Position numbers and translations under genes: made by a program. 64,000 nt of DNA from Datisca glomerata (lineage: Eukaryota; Streptophyta; Magnoliopsida; Cucurbitales; Datiscaceae). The stretch is taken from assembly GCA_003255025.1 (NCBI GenBank), contig QANY01009128.1, positions 1,054,547-1,118,546 of the forward strand, written 5' to 3'. Shown piece after piece: positions 47,871 through 60,448 of this stretch (the first letter of the stretch is position 1; each line of letters begins with the position of its first letter). A model generated the notes under the pieces. It made no database searches. It was not told the origin of the DNA and saw nothing but the letters and a program-made list of their open reading frames with translations.

Positions 47871-48930
47871 AGCCTTCTTATAATTATCGATTATTTGGAG
47901 GGCTCGAGTAGTATATTTTCACTACTTCCAATAATTGTTGATATTTTTCAATAGTGAAATCAAAGTTTTTTTAACAAAGCAGTGAAATCCAAGTTAAATG
48001 TGATAACTTGAAGTTACAATAGTTATAACATATTACATAAAATCATACCTAATTGTTTCAACTGAGTTCAATGTGATCATTTGAAGGTTTTAAATAATAT
48101 ATTGTAACTATTAAAAATGTTCAAGTAATTATTAACGTATTTGGAGATTTAAAATAGTTATTAAATATTATTAATTATTGATATTTAATAGAAAAGACAG
48201 TGTTCAACATAAAAATTTAAAAAGTTTAAATAGTATATTATTTGAACTCTTCAAAGAGCGTAACCACGTGTGTGGGGTCAAAAAAATAATAATAAATTTT
48301 TAGTATGAATATTTTTTTTTGACATTTTTTTTGTTGAACTCACTGACTTTTTAGTTGTAGCCCACTGAATTTCTTAAATTTAACTTTTTATTTTCAGTTT
48401 TGATTTTTTTTTTATATTAAGCCCTAAACTAAAGCCCTAAAATTTCAAATCACCCATTAGTGCACTTTTGTTCTCCCTCAATGTCGCCTTCCCTCGCCTT
48501 CCCTCAATTCGCTTATTCCTCCCCCGCTCCTTTCCAATCAAGCTTAGTCTCAGTTCGTCGTCTAACATATCTAGACCACCTTTTCCTGTGTTTTGGTCAA
48601 TTGGGTCAAAAATAAAATCGGAGCAAAGAGCGAGTTCAGGTTGTTGAGTGCAGATGTACAGTAACGGAGACGACCCCGTCAGCTTTGCTTAACGGTAAAC
48701 AATTTCTAGTTTTTGAGGACGGAGTATATTTTTTCGAAATTCTTTTGCTTAATGGTATTTCTAAACACCCTCGTATTAATCTTCCTATTCCATCGCACCC
48801 TTCTTTGATTGATTCCGGCTCAAAATTGTCGACCCATCAGCTTGATTGCATCTCCTTCCTCAGCTTCTGAAAGTTGCATAGCTCTGAAAATTTAAGACTA
48901 TGCATCCCAGATGGTGAACTTAATTGCCTA
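47871..48930. other. No gene recognised; flank of the O-methyltransferase pseudogene
   Basis: AT-rich until about 48470, then more balanced composition. An ORF at 48685-48870 has no family I know; its frame does not continue into the methyltransferase. Confidence 0.4.
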
Positions 48931-49452
48931 TGACACTGCAAGCAGTAGTTGAACTTGACATTTTTGAGATTATTGGGAGAGCTGATCATGGTGCTAAGCT
49001 TTCACCTGTTGAAATAGCAGTGTAGATGCCCACTACGAACCCAGATGCTCCTGGTTAGCTACTCTGTGTTTGATTTCTCTTTGGTTGCTGATGATGATGG
49101 AAAATTTCGGAGGGTTTATAGCTTGAATTCTGTTTCCAAATTCTTTCTTCATGACAAAGACGGGTTTTCATTAGGTCCCCTGATGACTTTGATTCAGGAT
49201 AGGGTCTTCATGGACAGCTGGTTTTCTTTTTCTTCTATTTTCCCCTTCTACATCATCTGAAATTCGTTTTACCTAGTTTTGTTTTTTGGCAACCTTTGCG
49301 AGCAAATTTATCTTTCTGGAGAAGAAAAAATGGTTAAATCCGATTTTGAGAGAGAATAAAGTGAACAAAATGTATTACACGTGAGTCGCCTAACTTTATC
49401 ACTTTCATTGCTGTTACTGAGTTGGTCATAGAGATGCTTTCTGTAATTCTCC

Positions 49453-50090
49453 AACTACCAAAAGGGATTAATCAACAACGGGGAAGTAACGTACCTTTGG
49501 CCAAACCCAATACAATTTGGTTGTTTCTCTACCCTTTCTATATTAGTAGGTATCCTTAACACATCCATGCATCTCTGGTTGAAACCATCATTTTGTAGTT
49601 TCTGAGATATTTCTTTCCAATGGAATCAACAGAGATGTTATTGCCAGTTGACTAGGAAAAAAAATGGCAGTTGAACTTTATTTTCTTGTGATGTTTCTTC
49701 TCCATTGGTAACTAGTTCTTCATATATTGCATGTTTTACTAATTAAGAACTTGATTTTATTTCCAGGAGTTCTATCACCGCCAGCTAAGATCTGCCAACT
49801 CTGATTTTCCTAGTGTACTTGGAATGCCTGCTTCCCTTATAATCTCAGGTATGATTTTACTTTAAAACACTTCATTTTTTAAGAATTAAAGTGAAATCAC
49901 GTAATTGATAAGAAAAAGTTCATATACTACTTTATTCTCCAAGAGTCCAAGTGATACCAAAAGGTACTACTTTATTTTGGTTTAATATATTGCTCGTCTC
50001 TCTTTGTTAATTTGCTCTTCCCCTCTCTGAATTATCTGGGTGAGAACTCACAAAGTGCCTACTTGTGAAAGATTCAAGAGCTTGAAGTAG
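49453..50090 (+). repeat. Left arm of a large inverted repeat with a Dicer-like exon
   Basis: About 640 bp matches the reverse complement of 50275-50890 at roughly 85% by eye, with several short indels. It lies in the space between OMT exons 1 and 2. A Dicer-like exon (49767-49848) with AG and GT borders sits in its middle; the rest looks like intron. Confidence 0.85.
49767..49848 (+). pseudogene. Dicer-like (DCL2-type) helicase exon fragment, left arm
   Basis: An 82-nt exon after 'ttccag' and before 'gtatga' encodes 'EFYHRQLRSANSDFPSVLG' then 'MPASL'. Plant Dicer-like helicases have 'FYH..L.SG....PR..GMTAS' here (helicase motif III, TAS). The changes P-for-T in 'MTAS' and S-for-R in 'PRV' mark decay. 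Only this exon and flanking introns are present. Confidence 0.65.
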
Positions 50091-50274
50091 CTAACCAATC
50101 ACATTGAAGATAAGAAATCAAGCTCATAATTCATTAAATTTTCAAGCTCTTGAATCTTTCGCAATAGGTAACTTCTGAAATCCCACCTAGATATTGAGAG
50201 AGATGAAGAGCAAATTATGCCACATTCCTCATTCTAATGGAAATTTATTGAATTTTGCCACATTCATAATTCAT

Positions 50275-50890
50275 TAAATTTTCAAGCTCTTGAATCTTTC
50301 GCAATAGATAACTTCTGAGTTCTCACCCAGATATTGAGAGAGTGGAAGAACAAATTAACAGGGAGAAAGTAGTATATTAAACTAGTACCTTTTCGTATCA
50401 TTGAGACTGAGAATAAAGTAGTATATGAACTTTTTTTAATCAATTATGTGGTCTCACTTTAATTCTTAAAAAGCAAAGTGTTATAACATAAATTTATACT
50501 TGAGTTTATAAGGGAAGCAGTCATTCCAAGTACTCTAGGAAGAATAGAGTTGCCAGATTTTAGCTGGCGGTGATAGAACTCTTGGAAATGAAATCAAGTT
50601 CTTAATTAGTGAAGCATGCAATATATGAAGAACTAGTTACGAGTGGAGAAGAAACATCACAAGAAAAGAAAGTTCAACTGTCATTTTCTTCTAGTCAACT
50701 GGCAATAACATCTCTAGTCCATCCTAATGGAAACTCTGGGAAATATCTCAGAAACTACAAATATTGGTATCAACTAGAGATGCATGGAAGTGTTAAGCAT
50801 ACCTCCTAGTGTAGAGAAACAATCGAATGGTATTGAGTTAGGCCAAAGGTACGTCACTTCCATTTTGTTGATTAATCTCTTTTGGTCAAT
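50275..50890 (-). repeat. Right arm of the large inverted repeat
   Basis: Inverted copy of 49453-50090. A third, partial copy of the innermost part occurs at about 50135-50225, so the spacer (about 50090-50275) is itself partly duplicated. The plus-strand ORF at 50609-50809 runs opposite to the Dicer-like exon and is not coding. Confidence 0.85.
50500..50581 (-). pseudogene. Dicer-like (DCL2-type) helicase exon fragment, right arm
   Basis: On the minus strand this gives 'EFYHRQLKSGNSILPRVLG' then 'MTASL'. It is closer to the Dicer-like consensus than the left arm and keeps the MTAS helicase motif. The acceptor is 'ttccaa' and the donor GT is lost, so both splice sites are damaged. Confidence 0.7.
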
Positions 50891-52163
50891 TAAAGGAAGA
50901 AAATGATTAGTAAACTGAACATTTATGTGATGATGGATTTTTTTCTAGGTCCATGAAATTCACGCCTTTGATTACCCAGGAATGGATGCCAGGTTCAATC
51001 ATGTTTTCAACGCAGCAATGATCAATAGTACAACTTTGATTGTGAAGAGAATCCTTGAGGCTTACAGAGGATTTGAGCACCTTAAGGAGTTGGTTGATGT
51101 TGGTGGTGGACTAGGAGTCACTCTCAACTTAATCACTTCCAAATACCCTTCCATTAAGGCTGTCAATTTCGACCTTCCTCATGTTATCAATCATGCCCCG
51201 TCCTATCTCGGTATGATTATTGTTTATGACCATTTACTCTGAAACTGTCATGGACATGGACTTTTCTCATTTCTCTCAAAGTTTACAGCTTGCACTGGTT
51301 GGGACACTATACCTTTGTTTTCTAAATTCGAAACGAAGAAGGAAAGAAAATTACTGGAGCGTTTTGAAGTGTCTCAACTAGTTTGTCACTTCCAATACTT
51401 GGAATTTTCTATTCTGTCAATTCTTCATCTAGCGTACTTTATATGAGAAATTATGTTTTAATGAGGATTCCTTATTTCTATGTGGTTTAACATTGTATTG
51501 CAGGTGTTGAACATGTTGGATGAGATATGTTTGAAAGCGTTCCAATAGGAGATGCCATCGTCATGAAAGTGAGTTCCAAGATATACTGGTTCTTTCACTG
51601 TTAATCCTTAGCAATACCCATTTCTGTCTAACTGAAACGCTAAAAAAAAAGAAGTTTAACGTGTAGAATTGAGGATTCTATTGTGTTCAAATGAATTGTT
51701 CTTCGTTGCTCCATCCATTTGTTATGTCGTGATGCAGAACCATTGCTTTTTAGCAGTATTTACATATTCTTTTCTGCTGCTGACAATCTTGTACTTCATT
51801 ATACGACCAGACTATCTTATTTTGTCAATCTATATGTCAAACTGATGCTAAGCAATGTGTTATTTTGGTTTTTATAGTAGATACTTCACGATTGGAGCGA
51901 CGATTACCGTTTAAGGTTGTTGAAGAACTGCTATAATGCGATTCCGAACAACGGGAAAATTATCGTTGTGGGCAATTCTTCCGTTCATGCCCGGTAATAC
52001 TGCAGCAGATAAAGCCATATACCAAGATGATTTGATAATGTTGACTCAAAACTCAGGAGGAAAGGAGAGAACAAAATATGAGTTTTTAGCCTTAGCAACC
52101 GAAGCTGGATTTAGTGGTATCAGATTTGAATGTCTGCGATTTATGGGTTATGGAATTCTTTAG

Positions 52164-54177
52164 ATATAAACCAATAATCTTCTTTTTCTTTTACTATTGA
52201 AAGGGATTATTGGAAATTTCAAACAATGTAAGATTTGAACAATCAGAGTAATATCATAAAAGAAAAAAGCTGTCTAATTAAGTGCCAATGATGATCGCCC
52301 TCCGTCAAAGTGAACTTTCCTGGTAAAAAAATTAGCTTAAGAGACGTACTGTGAACATGATGAAGGGAAGTGAAATCTCAATTAAAGCTTAAGAGAGTAA
52401 GAGTAAGAGATTATTTACTAGTTTTTGAAAATCCATGTTATTTACTCGCTCCAATCTGAGCAAGGGTTGCTTGAGAAATGAAACTAATCGAACTAAAAAA
52501 TGACTGTTTTCAGTCCGTTCTTTGGGGGATTTTTATTCGGTTTAATTTGACAGGCCTAAAGATCGAAGTTTTTGTTCGGTTCAAAAAAATTGACAGCTTT
52601 TGAATTGAACCGAATCGAATTAAAACTATAATTTTTTGTTAATTTTTATTATACAATTTCATATCAACCAAATTAAACTAAAACTTTAGATTTTCATTAT
52701 TTTTAGTGATTTTATTTTAAATTTAAAAAATATTTATTTATCATTACAAAGGTCGAGTCAAGAAATTAAACTGAATTGTGAACAATCTTAATATGACGAG
52801 TGAGACCTAGAGTGAAGGACGAGCATTGAGATCAGACTTAGATAATGACAATCACTCAGATATAACCTGAATTCAATGTATAGAACCGAGAACCGAAAAA
52901 GGGTGAGAATGGATGAATACTATTTGTAGGAAGTAGGAGAGGACCACCTATAACTAAATTATTAATCTCCTTATTAGATACATAAAATGTAATTTTCATA
53001 ACCGCCTCAATAAATCACGTTGGGGGTCCAAAAAGGAATCTAGGTGCGCCTGATTGCCATGGACGCAACACGAGTTGAGCCCGTTGGCCATGATACTGGG
53101 GTGGATTAGGGAATGGGCCACATCGGTAAGACAACACATCTATAACTTACCAAAGTGGCTATGTCGAAAAATTCATTAAGTCTTGCTACTCGATTTGTTT
53201 GACAAAATGTTAAATCAAATACAATGCTGATCAAACTACGACCGCGAGACTAAGATACATATGCCAAGGCAGTATGATCACAATGATGCTGCGCAGGACA
53301 TGTATGTCAAGGTCTATAATCTATAGACAATTAGCATGCCGAGCAATCAAGAAAAAACTCAGTATTAATAGAATATAAAAAACTCAGCACTTGTGTCTGG
53401 CCCGGCTCGACACGAATTTAAGCATGTGGTATGCATAGTTAGTTAATTCGGAGACGGTAAAAATATGGAGTATTATTCAACATATATAATTCGAGAATTT
53501 AACGGTCAAACATTCGACTAAAATTCGGTCAATAATATGTGATACGTAAAAATTCGGATATGGATTTTAAACGAGTATCATACGTTTTCTTTTCAAAAAT
53601 TCGATACTAAAAATACGGCTTTAAAATTTATAAATAAATATTAATATAACAATATATTATGAATATGACAAAAAATATGATTCTACAGTCGATAAAATCT
53701 AATTGAATTAGTAATGAAATTCAGAACTAATGGAATTTCAGAATAACTAATGAAATTCAATTAAAACAGAATACTGGAATTCAACTAAGGGAATTCAACC
53801 AACTAATGGAATTTCAAGCAAAAGGTTCTTCTACGATCAACCCCCAAAGTATTGTTCTTATATTCTACAATCAACTAATGAGATTCAGAACACTAAAAAT
53901 TACAATTCCTTATTATAGTGAGTATCGGCTTTTACAGTTTTTTTCAACGAATTCGCCCAGTAATCTACTCAGTTTCTTCAACGAAAATCTTCATAACCCT
54001 TTGCATGTTGTAGGCCATAGTGAAGAAGAAGACCCGAGGGACAAGGAAGGGCGTTTCAATTCCAAATTCTAAGAAAACAATCAAAATTCAGACTTTGGTT
54101 CAAAATTCAGAGTTGAACTTGAGAGACAGAGGAGAGGGTTTTCAATTCCATGCTCTGATTTTGAGATTCGAAGACCC

Positions 54178-54180
<3 letters not shown>
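52164..54180. other. No gene; degenerate repeats
   Basis: 52490-52780 has scattered 'ttcggttc/gaaccgaa' motifs, probably an old MITE of the GGTTCGG family. 53420-53660 is rich in 'aattcg' motifs of unknown origin. The short ORF 53806-54072 has no recognised family. Confidence 0.4.

Positions 54181-54235
<55 letters not shown>
54181..54235 (+). repeat. (GA)n microsatellite
   Basis: About 27 GA dinucleotides. ORFs running through it on either strand are repeat translations. Confidence 0.9.
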
Positions 54236-54239
<4 letters not shown>

Positions 54240-56644
54240 TGATAGAGAGAAAAGTCCATACCAGATTGGTCTTGTTCTGAAATCTGAAGTTGTTAGCTGC
54301 TGTCTTCGTCTTCTCCGAGATTTGAAATCTGAAGTTGTTCTGAAATCTGAAGTCCAAACTCCAAACCAGAATACAGATTAACCGAGACTCGAGAGAGAAG
54401 AGTGGTTAGCTGCTCACTGCTGCCCCTAGTGCTGCCTTCGTCTTCTCCAAGAGAGACTGGGAGTGGGGAAGGGGAAATAGGGTTGGCGTTTAATTCACCC
54501 AGTATAATACGCTGGCCGAATTATACGCGAACAAAATGTTCACACCCAAAAAGTCACGTATTTTTTCGTATTTTTGGAGAAAATAAGGGAACGGACAAAA
54601 AAGAACGGGAATTGAAAAAAACGCCTATTATACACGTATAATAGGCGTTTTAACCAACACTCGTGTGTGACACTACATATGACCTCGGGCCAATAATGGT
54701 CTCAAAATTTTGTTAACGGTTAGACCCAGCACATTAGATTTCCTGTGTCGGCCCCGACAAGGCCCACTAAATTTTTGTGTCAGGCTTGGCCCGACACACC
54801 AAAGCTTTTATTTGACTTTAAAATTATATTTTTAAATAGTTTTTTAATGGGAAATTTGCAAGATTCACCACTTTTGAAGTACAACTCTACATAAATGTCT
54901 TTTTTCTTAATATTTCATGTATGACCTTTTTTTGACAAGTGGCGTTGGTTTTGAAAAAAATTCTCTTTCTGTCATTGTCTTCCTCACATAGTTTTGGCCT
55001 CTAGGGTTTTGAACAGCAGTCATGTCTTCCCCACAGAACTTCCGTCGTCGCCTACTCGTCGCCTTTCTGTCTTTATTTTTCTTGATGCGTGTTGTTGGTC
55101 GGTGACCTCCCTCCCTCCCTCATTGTTCTTCTTTGAGTTTTTAGAAAAAAAATTTGTAAACTTAATTATTAGTGTGTTATTAGGGTTAAAATTGGTTGTT
55201 TGTACAGAAGTTAATGTGTTGTTAGTATTTCATTCTTGGATCTAAGGATTTTTTTATTATTTATTGAATCTGAGATTTTTCTAGTCTTTTTCGCGTGAGT
55301 TTTCTGGTCTATTGCGTGGGTTTCCTGGGTTTCTTGATGAATCTTACAATTTTTTTCAGAAAATTACAAGACGTTGTGGTATCAAGATCGGATATCGTAC
55401 GTATGAAAATTAGATACTATATGTATTTAATTTATATACCATACGCATAAATTCTTCAACGGAATCCACGTGTCACCCGCGCTACAGTATGCGCGTGGGA
55501 CCGCTACACGCATACTATAGCGTGTTTTTGGCCTTTTTCATTAAGGGCTTAATGGTAAATGATTATCCATCCCCCTCATTTTCTTATTAGAAGCTGGTCA
55601 TTCCTGTAATTAAAAATAAAAAAGGACATTTTACTATATGAATGGCCCAAATGGATCATTCTTGTAGTTCTCTCTTTTTATTACTTTTTTACCAGCAATC
55701 ATCTATTTTTTAGTAAATATTTTATTCAATAGTCGTATTTTGCTGAAAATCATTTTTCATTTTTCTTTAATGGATGTAGTGACCAAGCATCGTTATCTAT
55801 TTGTGGGAGAGTGTATTTAGCTGGTTTCCAAACTTGAATTAAGGGTCATTGGACAGGTTGGTTTGGTTTTAGATCAATTCTATAACCAAACCAATATAAT
55901 AAGTTTAATAAAGGAGTAAACCAAATAAAACCAATCAAACATTTAAACCAATCAAAACTAAACGATTAAGTATCAGTTTGGAGGTTTTATTTTTGTTGTA
56001 TTTAAAGTTAGCATAATTAATACATAAAAATAACGCATCTTAATTAAATGAGTATTATTTTATTAGATTACTTAGTTAATAAAATAATTTCTACATAATC
56101 AATAAATAATAAAAATGTATCTTATTTCATTAAGTTGAGATCATGTTCTGCATGAAAGTTGGGCTAGGTTGTGATTAAATTAGACTTTTTTATGCCTAAG
56201 TAATCGGTTTGGTTTGAGTGATATTAAGTGAAACAGAACCCAAATCAAATTTAATAGTTTTGTAAAAAATGAAATAAAATAAAATCATTATTACTATTCA
56301 TTAAATAGATTATGATTTAGGTTAATTTGAGCGGCTTCGTTGGTTGTCGGTTTTTTAACACACCTCAAACTTGAATAATGTAATTGGCTTAGAACATTGG
56401 TGATAGGTGTAGTAAATAGCAAATGTTGAATAGTTAATGGGTGTAAATGGCATTTACTCTATTTTTTCTAAGTATTTAAGCAAGGTGGTAATACACATTC
56501 CATTCAATGCATAAATTGTTGACATATATTTTAATTTCATAAACTATTTGATTTATATTTTCTTTTTCATATGACTAACGTAGTAAACTTCTTATGTTAT
56601 TATTAATTTTTCATAATTGATTTTGTATGGGTTGCATAAGTGAT
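54236..56644. other. No gene recognised
   Basis: A palindrome at about 54615-54655 ('cgcctattatac..gtataataggcg') and short duplicated 'ctgaagttgttctgaaatc'-like modules at 54280-54350 are the only structure seen. 55850-56360 has 'ggtttggtttt' and its complement at both ends, possibly a degenerate MITE. ORF 54994-55245 is unrecognised. Confidence 0.4.
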
Positions 56645-56861
56645 ACTATAGATAGGCTGTGTTCGCGAGAGAGACTGGTAAGGGGAGCTCTTGCATGTGG
56701 GTCAGGGACTCAGTAGAGTCATAGGTCTTCTGATCATCAAAGCTGGTGGACATTACAGAAGTGAAAAAACCACCCAAACCGAACCGCCAAAAGTGAAAAC
56801 CACTTGAATCGATTCAGTTCGGTCGGTTTTCATGGCTTGGTCAGTTTTCCTTACACCACTA
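56645..56861. mobile_element. Truncated hAT-like MITE (right end only)
   Basis: Matches about 62225-62472, ending 'ccttacaccactatta' before 'attaattaact', the same insertion site as the complete copy in the other LTR. The left part is missing. Confidence 0.65.
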
Positions 56862-57830
56862 TTAATTAATTAACTAAGTTATTTGTATATATAAATATAA
56901 TTTTTGAAAATTATATATATAAAGAATTATCGATTATTTTTCTAATTATAGATTAATGAGACAGAATATCTAATTTGTGAAATTAGATAATTAAATTATT
57001 ATTAGATAATAATTTGGATCAACTAAATTTATTATTTGTGAAATAACAGATAATTTAGTTGATATGGATAATTAGATATGTTGATTTTAAATTAACTGAT
57101 ATCTAGATATTATCTGATTAAAACAAATACTCAATTTGTAGTAATTGCCACATGTCAATCACAGATTGAGTATCAAAGATTAACATGGATTACTATAGTG
57201 TCACGTGGCACTACAGTAGTAGGGGTGAAACACTATAGTGTCACACAGTGCCTCATGGCACACTGCAGCGCCATGTGGCACTACAGTTGTGCACCAATAT
57301 ACAGTGGGTCCCACTGTATTGAGTAATTTAAAATTAAATATTAATTTTTAATTTTAATTTTCCCTATAGACCTGATATGCCATTATAAAGAAAGATATAC
57401 AAAAATTATTTTGATGGTGTCAATCAAATCAGTTCAAGAGAAGAACATAATTTCTCAGAAAGTGATTTTTCTACGATTAAGAGTTAATCAAATTCTCTGA
57501 AAGAATCATCATCACTTTTTTTTATAGAATTGTCTCACAAAAGTATTTCTCAGTAAAATCTTTAGATTTCATGTGTTTAGTACACCTAGAGACAGAAAAG
57601 AGTCTTCGTTATATTCTACGTGCCCACGCACGTTCGAGTGCATTGATGATTGACTTAAAAAATCTTGGTATGGATCTCGAAATCTGCTGATCGTTGGAAC
57701 GATTTCGTGAGAATGGAGAATCGATAGGTTTCACGAGGGCGCTTGATTTAAACTACAAGATGTATATGATTTCTAACCATGTATGTTGTAGATTTAACTT
57801 ATAAATATATAATAGATCCTGACTGATCGA
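56862..57830 (+). repeat. Copia 5' LTR, right part
   Basis: 56870-57305 is a copy of 62480-62943. It continues into an R-U5-like stretch (57310-57830, containing 'cacgcacgttcgagtgcattga' split by small changes from the form I know) that is not present in the other copies within the window. Confidence 0.6.
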
Positions 57831-59375
57831 AAAGAGTTCTCAATAAAAAAAATTGGTTATCGCGACGATGTGCAATTTTATTTTTATTAAAAAATTTGAT
57901 CTTGTGTAAGCCATATTAAGGCGTAGAAATTTTTGTAATATTATTTCAAATATTTATTGTAATTATTTCGATCGCGAGAAGACGAATAACGGACGAGATG
58001 AACGACGGAGGAAAAAGAAAAGAAATAGGAACTTTTTTAGAATTTTGACGCCGACACTGGAAATTGGATTTCTGGCGCTGGCGCCGCCGATTTTGTATTT
58101 CCAGCAATGTTCCAGAAAATCGGCGCTAGCGGTTGGTGGGGTAGACGGCAATGATGGTGGTCGGTGGCAACTGTTGAACATTTGGAGAAATTTCGTACAA
58201 ACTCTGATACCAATCAACCATACCTATTACTATAGGCTTTGATAATAACCATATATCTATCAATTATCTTTATAGGGTTTGATGATAGACCTAAATTATT
58301 ATTAATTTTTAATTTTATAAAAATTAGAAATTAATAAGTTGATTGAGTTTGACACAAGTCTTGACCAAATCAAATAAAGTGTTTATTTGACTAAATCAAA
58401 GTCAACTATTTTAAATGGATAATTATAGAAATTAATTTTAATTATGAAAATTTGTCTTTCTTAATTAAATAGAATGTTGTTCAAAGTTTGAAGATTATGA
58501 AGCTAGACATCAGAAGGAGAGGGCAATATTTGGAAAATATGTATTCTTGAAGTCTATTTAATAATTTTATTTCTTTATTTCAAGGGTTGTAATTTAGAAA
58601 TGCTCAATAGTCACTCGGTCCATTATCTTTTATTTAATTGTTATGTTTGATAACATGTCCATGCATTAGTCGATCACATGTCATACATGAAAATCTCACC
58701 CAGCTTCAATTGATCATGCATCTCATCAGTAGCATTTGATTATGCATCTCATCAGTAGAGATATGATTTATTAGGATTGTCCTAATATGTTTATATATAT
58801 TATTTTATGATTTTAATTACATGTAAACTGCTATGTTTTAGTTAGTTAATGACACCACGCTAAGGGCGGCAATAACATTTAGGATAACCGACTTTAGTAG
58901 AATAATTTTATTAAAATTTGATGAATATAATTAATTAGTTAATCTAAGTTCACCTAATTATGACTTAGGCGATTTAGAAGGTTAAATGAACTTATACCGA
59001 TGAGATTGGAATAACTGATTATTAAATATTTATAGGGTTATTATTTTGACCAATGATTAATTTGAAATTAATTAATTAGTTAAAATGGAAACATATAATC
59101 CTTAAATAGTGAGTGGGAGAATGTTGACATTTCAATTTAACTTATGGTCTCCATCAATAGTACAACACCGTGAGGTGCAGTAAGAGCCTTGATATGGCTT
59201 TGTTTCCATCCCCCTAAGGAAGCACATTAATCGTTGGATTATTTTATCGTGATTAGTAAATGTTAAATTTACGTGTTTATTATGTTGCATTCATGCATCA
59301 CGTTTACTTTTCGAATTCTAGATATTTATCAATTACATTGAATCTTGTATGTTTTAAATTTCAGTTATCATTATT
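57831..59375 (+). other. Copia leader region
   Basis: Non-coding DNA between the LTR and the gag start. A GC-richer patch (57960-58200) gives short ORFs on both strands. 'actctgatacca' at 58201-58212 is complementary to a tRNA-Met-type primer site, but lies on the strand opposite to gag. Confidence 0.45.
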
Positions 59376-60440
59376 ATGTCCACCATGGGTAACTATGTTA
59401 CTGCTTTACTCGCTCTTGAAAAATTGAATGGTGATAATTTTATACGCTGAAAATCAAATATGGGATATGACAAATGGACGTCAAGACAGCTTTTCTAAAT
59501 GGATTTCTTGAAGAAAGCATCTATATATGATGCAACCAGAAGGGTTCGTACAAAAGGGACAAGATCATAAAGTATGCAATTTGTTTAAATCTATTTATGG
59601 ATTAAAACAAGTATCTAGATCTTGAAATCTTACATTTGATGAGATTATAAAGTCTTATGGCTTCGAGCAAAATGTTGATGACGTCTGTGCTTATGAATAC
59701 ATCAAAGATAAGATAGCGGTTCTCTTAGTTCTTTATGCTGATGATATTCTACTTATTGAGAATGATGTAGAAACTCTGTCGAAACTAAATCACTGGTTAG
59801 TTGAGAAATTTCAAATGAAAGATTTGGGAGAAACGAGCTATGTTCTGGGCACTTAAATTCTAAGAGATAGAAAGAACAAACTCCTTACACTTTCTCAAGC
59901 ATTTTATATTGATAAGGTGCTGGAGAAATTCTATATGGAGAATTCTAAGAAAGGTCAACCACCGACCAAACATGAAATTGTCATCTCCAATGAGCAATGT
60001 CCTAAGACACTTCAAGAGGAAGAGGATATGAGAAAGGTTTTTTATGCTTTAGCAATTTGAAGTCTCGTGTATGTCATGTTGTATACGAGACCAGACATCT
60101 GTTATGTCGCGGGAATTGCCAGTCGTTATTAATCGAATCCAGCTTTGGAACATTGGATTGTAGTAAAGCATATTCTCAAGTATCTTAGGAGAACGAGAAA
60201 CTATATACTTTTTTATTCAGGTGGAGACTTGAATCGCACTAGATATACTAATTATGAATCAGATAAGGATAGTCGAAAGTCGACGTCCGGGTCATACACC
60301 AAGGTTATCTAACTGTTATGAAAATAACGTTGGATCAGAACCTGGCTGACCCATTTACCGAGACACTTTCTGCAAAGTCATTTAAGGGTCACGTGCGTAA
60401 CATGAGATTGAGAGAAATATTACATTTGTTTTAAGGCAAG
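59376..60440 (+). pseudogene. Ty1/copia gag-pol remnant
   Basis: Begins at ATG 59376 with a copia gag start ('LEKLNGDNF' followed by TGA for Trp at 59448). After about 20 nt it jumps to the RT region: 'MDVKTAFLNG', 'YGLKQ', an intact YADDILL box near 59733, 'KDLGE' and 'LYTRPDICY' near 60080, followed by a short RNase H remnant. Most of gag, protease and integrase is deleted, and several stops and one frameshift (near 59525) break RT. Confidence 0.85.
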
Positions 60441-60448
60441 TGGGAGAT
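60441..60448 (+). other. Polypurine tract of the copia element
   Basis: The purine run 'aaggcaagtgggaga' just before TGTTGAGG at 60449 is the standard copia plus-strand primer arrangement. Confidence 0.65.

Larger units (their letters stand above)
48938..52163 (+). pseudogene. Caffeic-acid-type O-methyltransferase pseudogene
   Basis: SAM-dependent O-methyltransferase of the COMT type (phenylpropanoid and specialised metabolism), clearly dead. Exon 1 (about 48938-49222) has 'LPMTLQAVVELDIFEIIGRA', a TAG, 'MPTTNPDAP', then a small deletion and frame change before 'SYSVFDFSLVADDDGK' and 'DRVFMDSW'. Exon 2 (about 50950-51211) carries the SAM motif [12 protein letters not shown]. Exon 3 (about 51505-51568) has a TGA for a Gly codon after 'EHVG'. 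Exon 4 (about 51883-52163) has ILHDWSD with the catalytic His, then a frameshift near 51965 and a normal C-terminal half to 'RFECLRF'. The first residues of exon 2 are missing, replaced by the inverted repeat at 49453-50890. The N-terminal dimerisation segment is not found upstream. Confidence 0.88.

Noticed and set aside
50609..50809. Plus-strand ORF of 66 codons in the inverted repeat
   Set aside because: Runs opposite to the Dicer-like exon in that arm and has no recognised family.
58201..58212. tRNA-Met-type primer site on the minus strand
   Set aside because: Strand is opposite to gag and RT, so it was not used to orient the element. It could belong to another nested copia, but no minus-strand gag-pol is visible.
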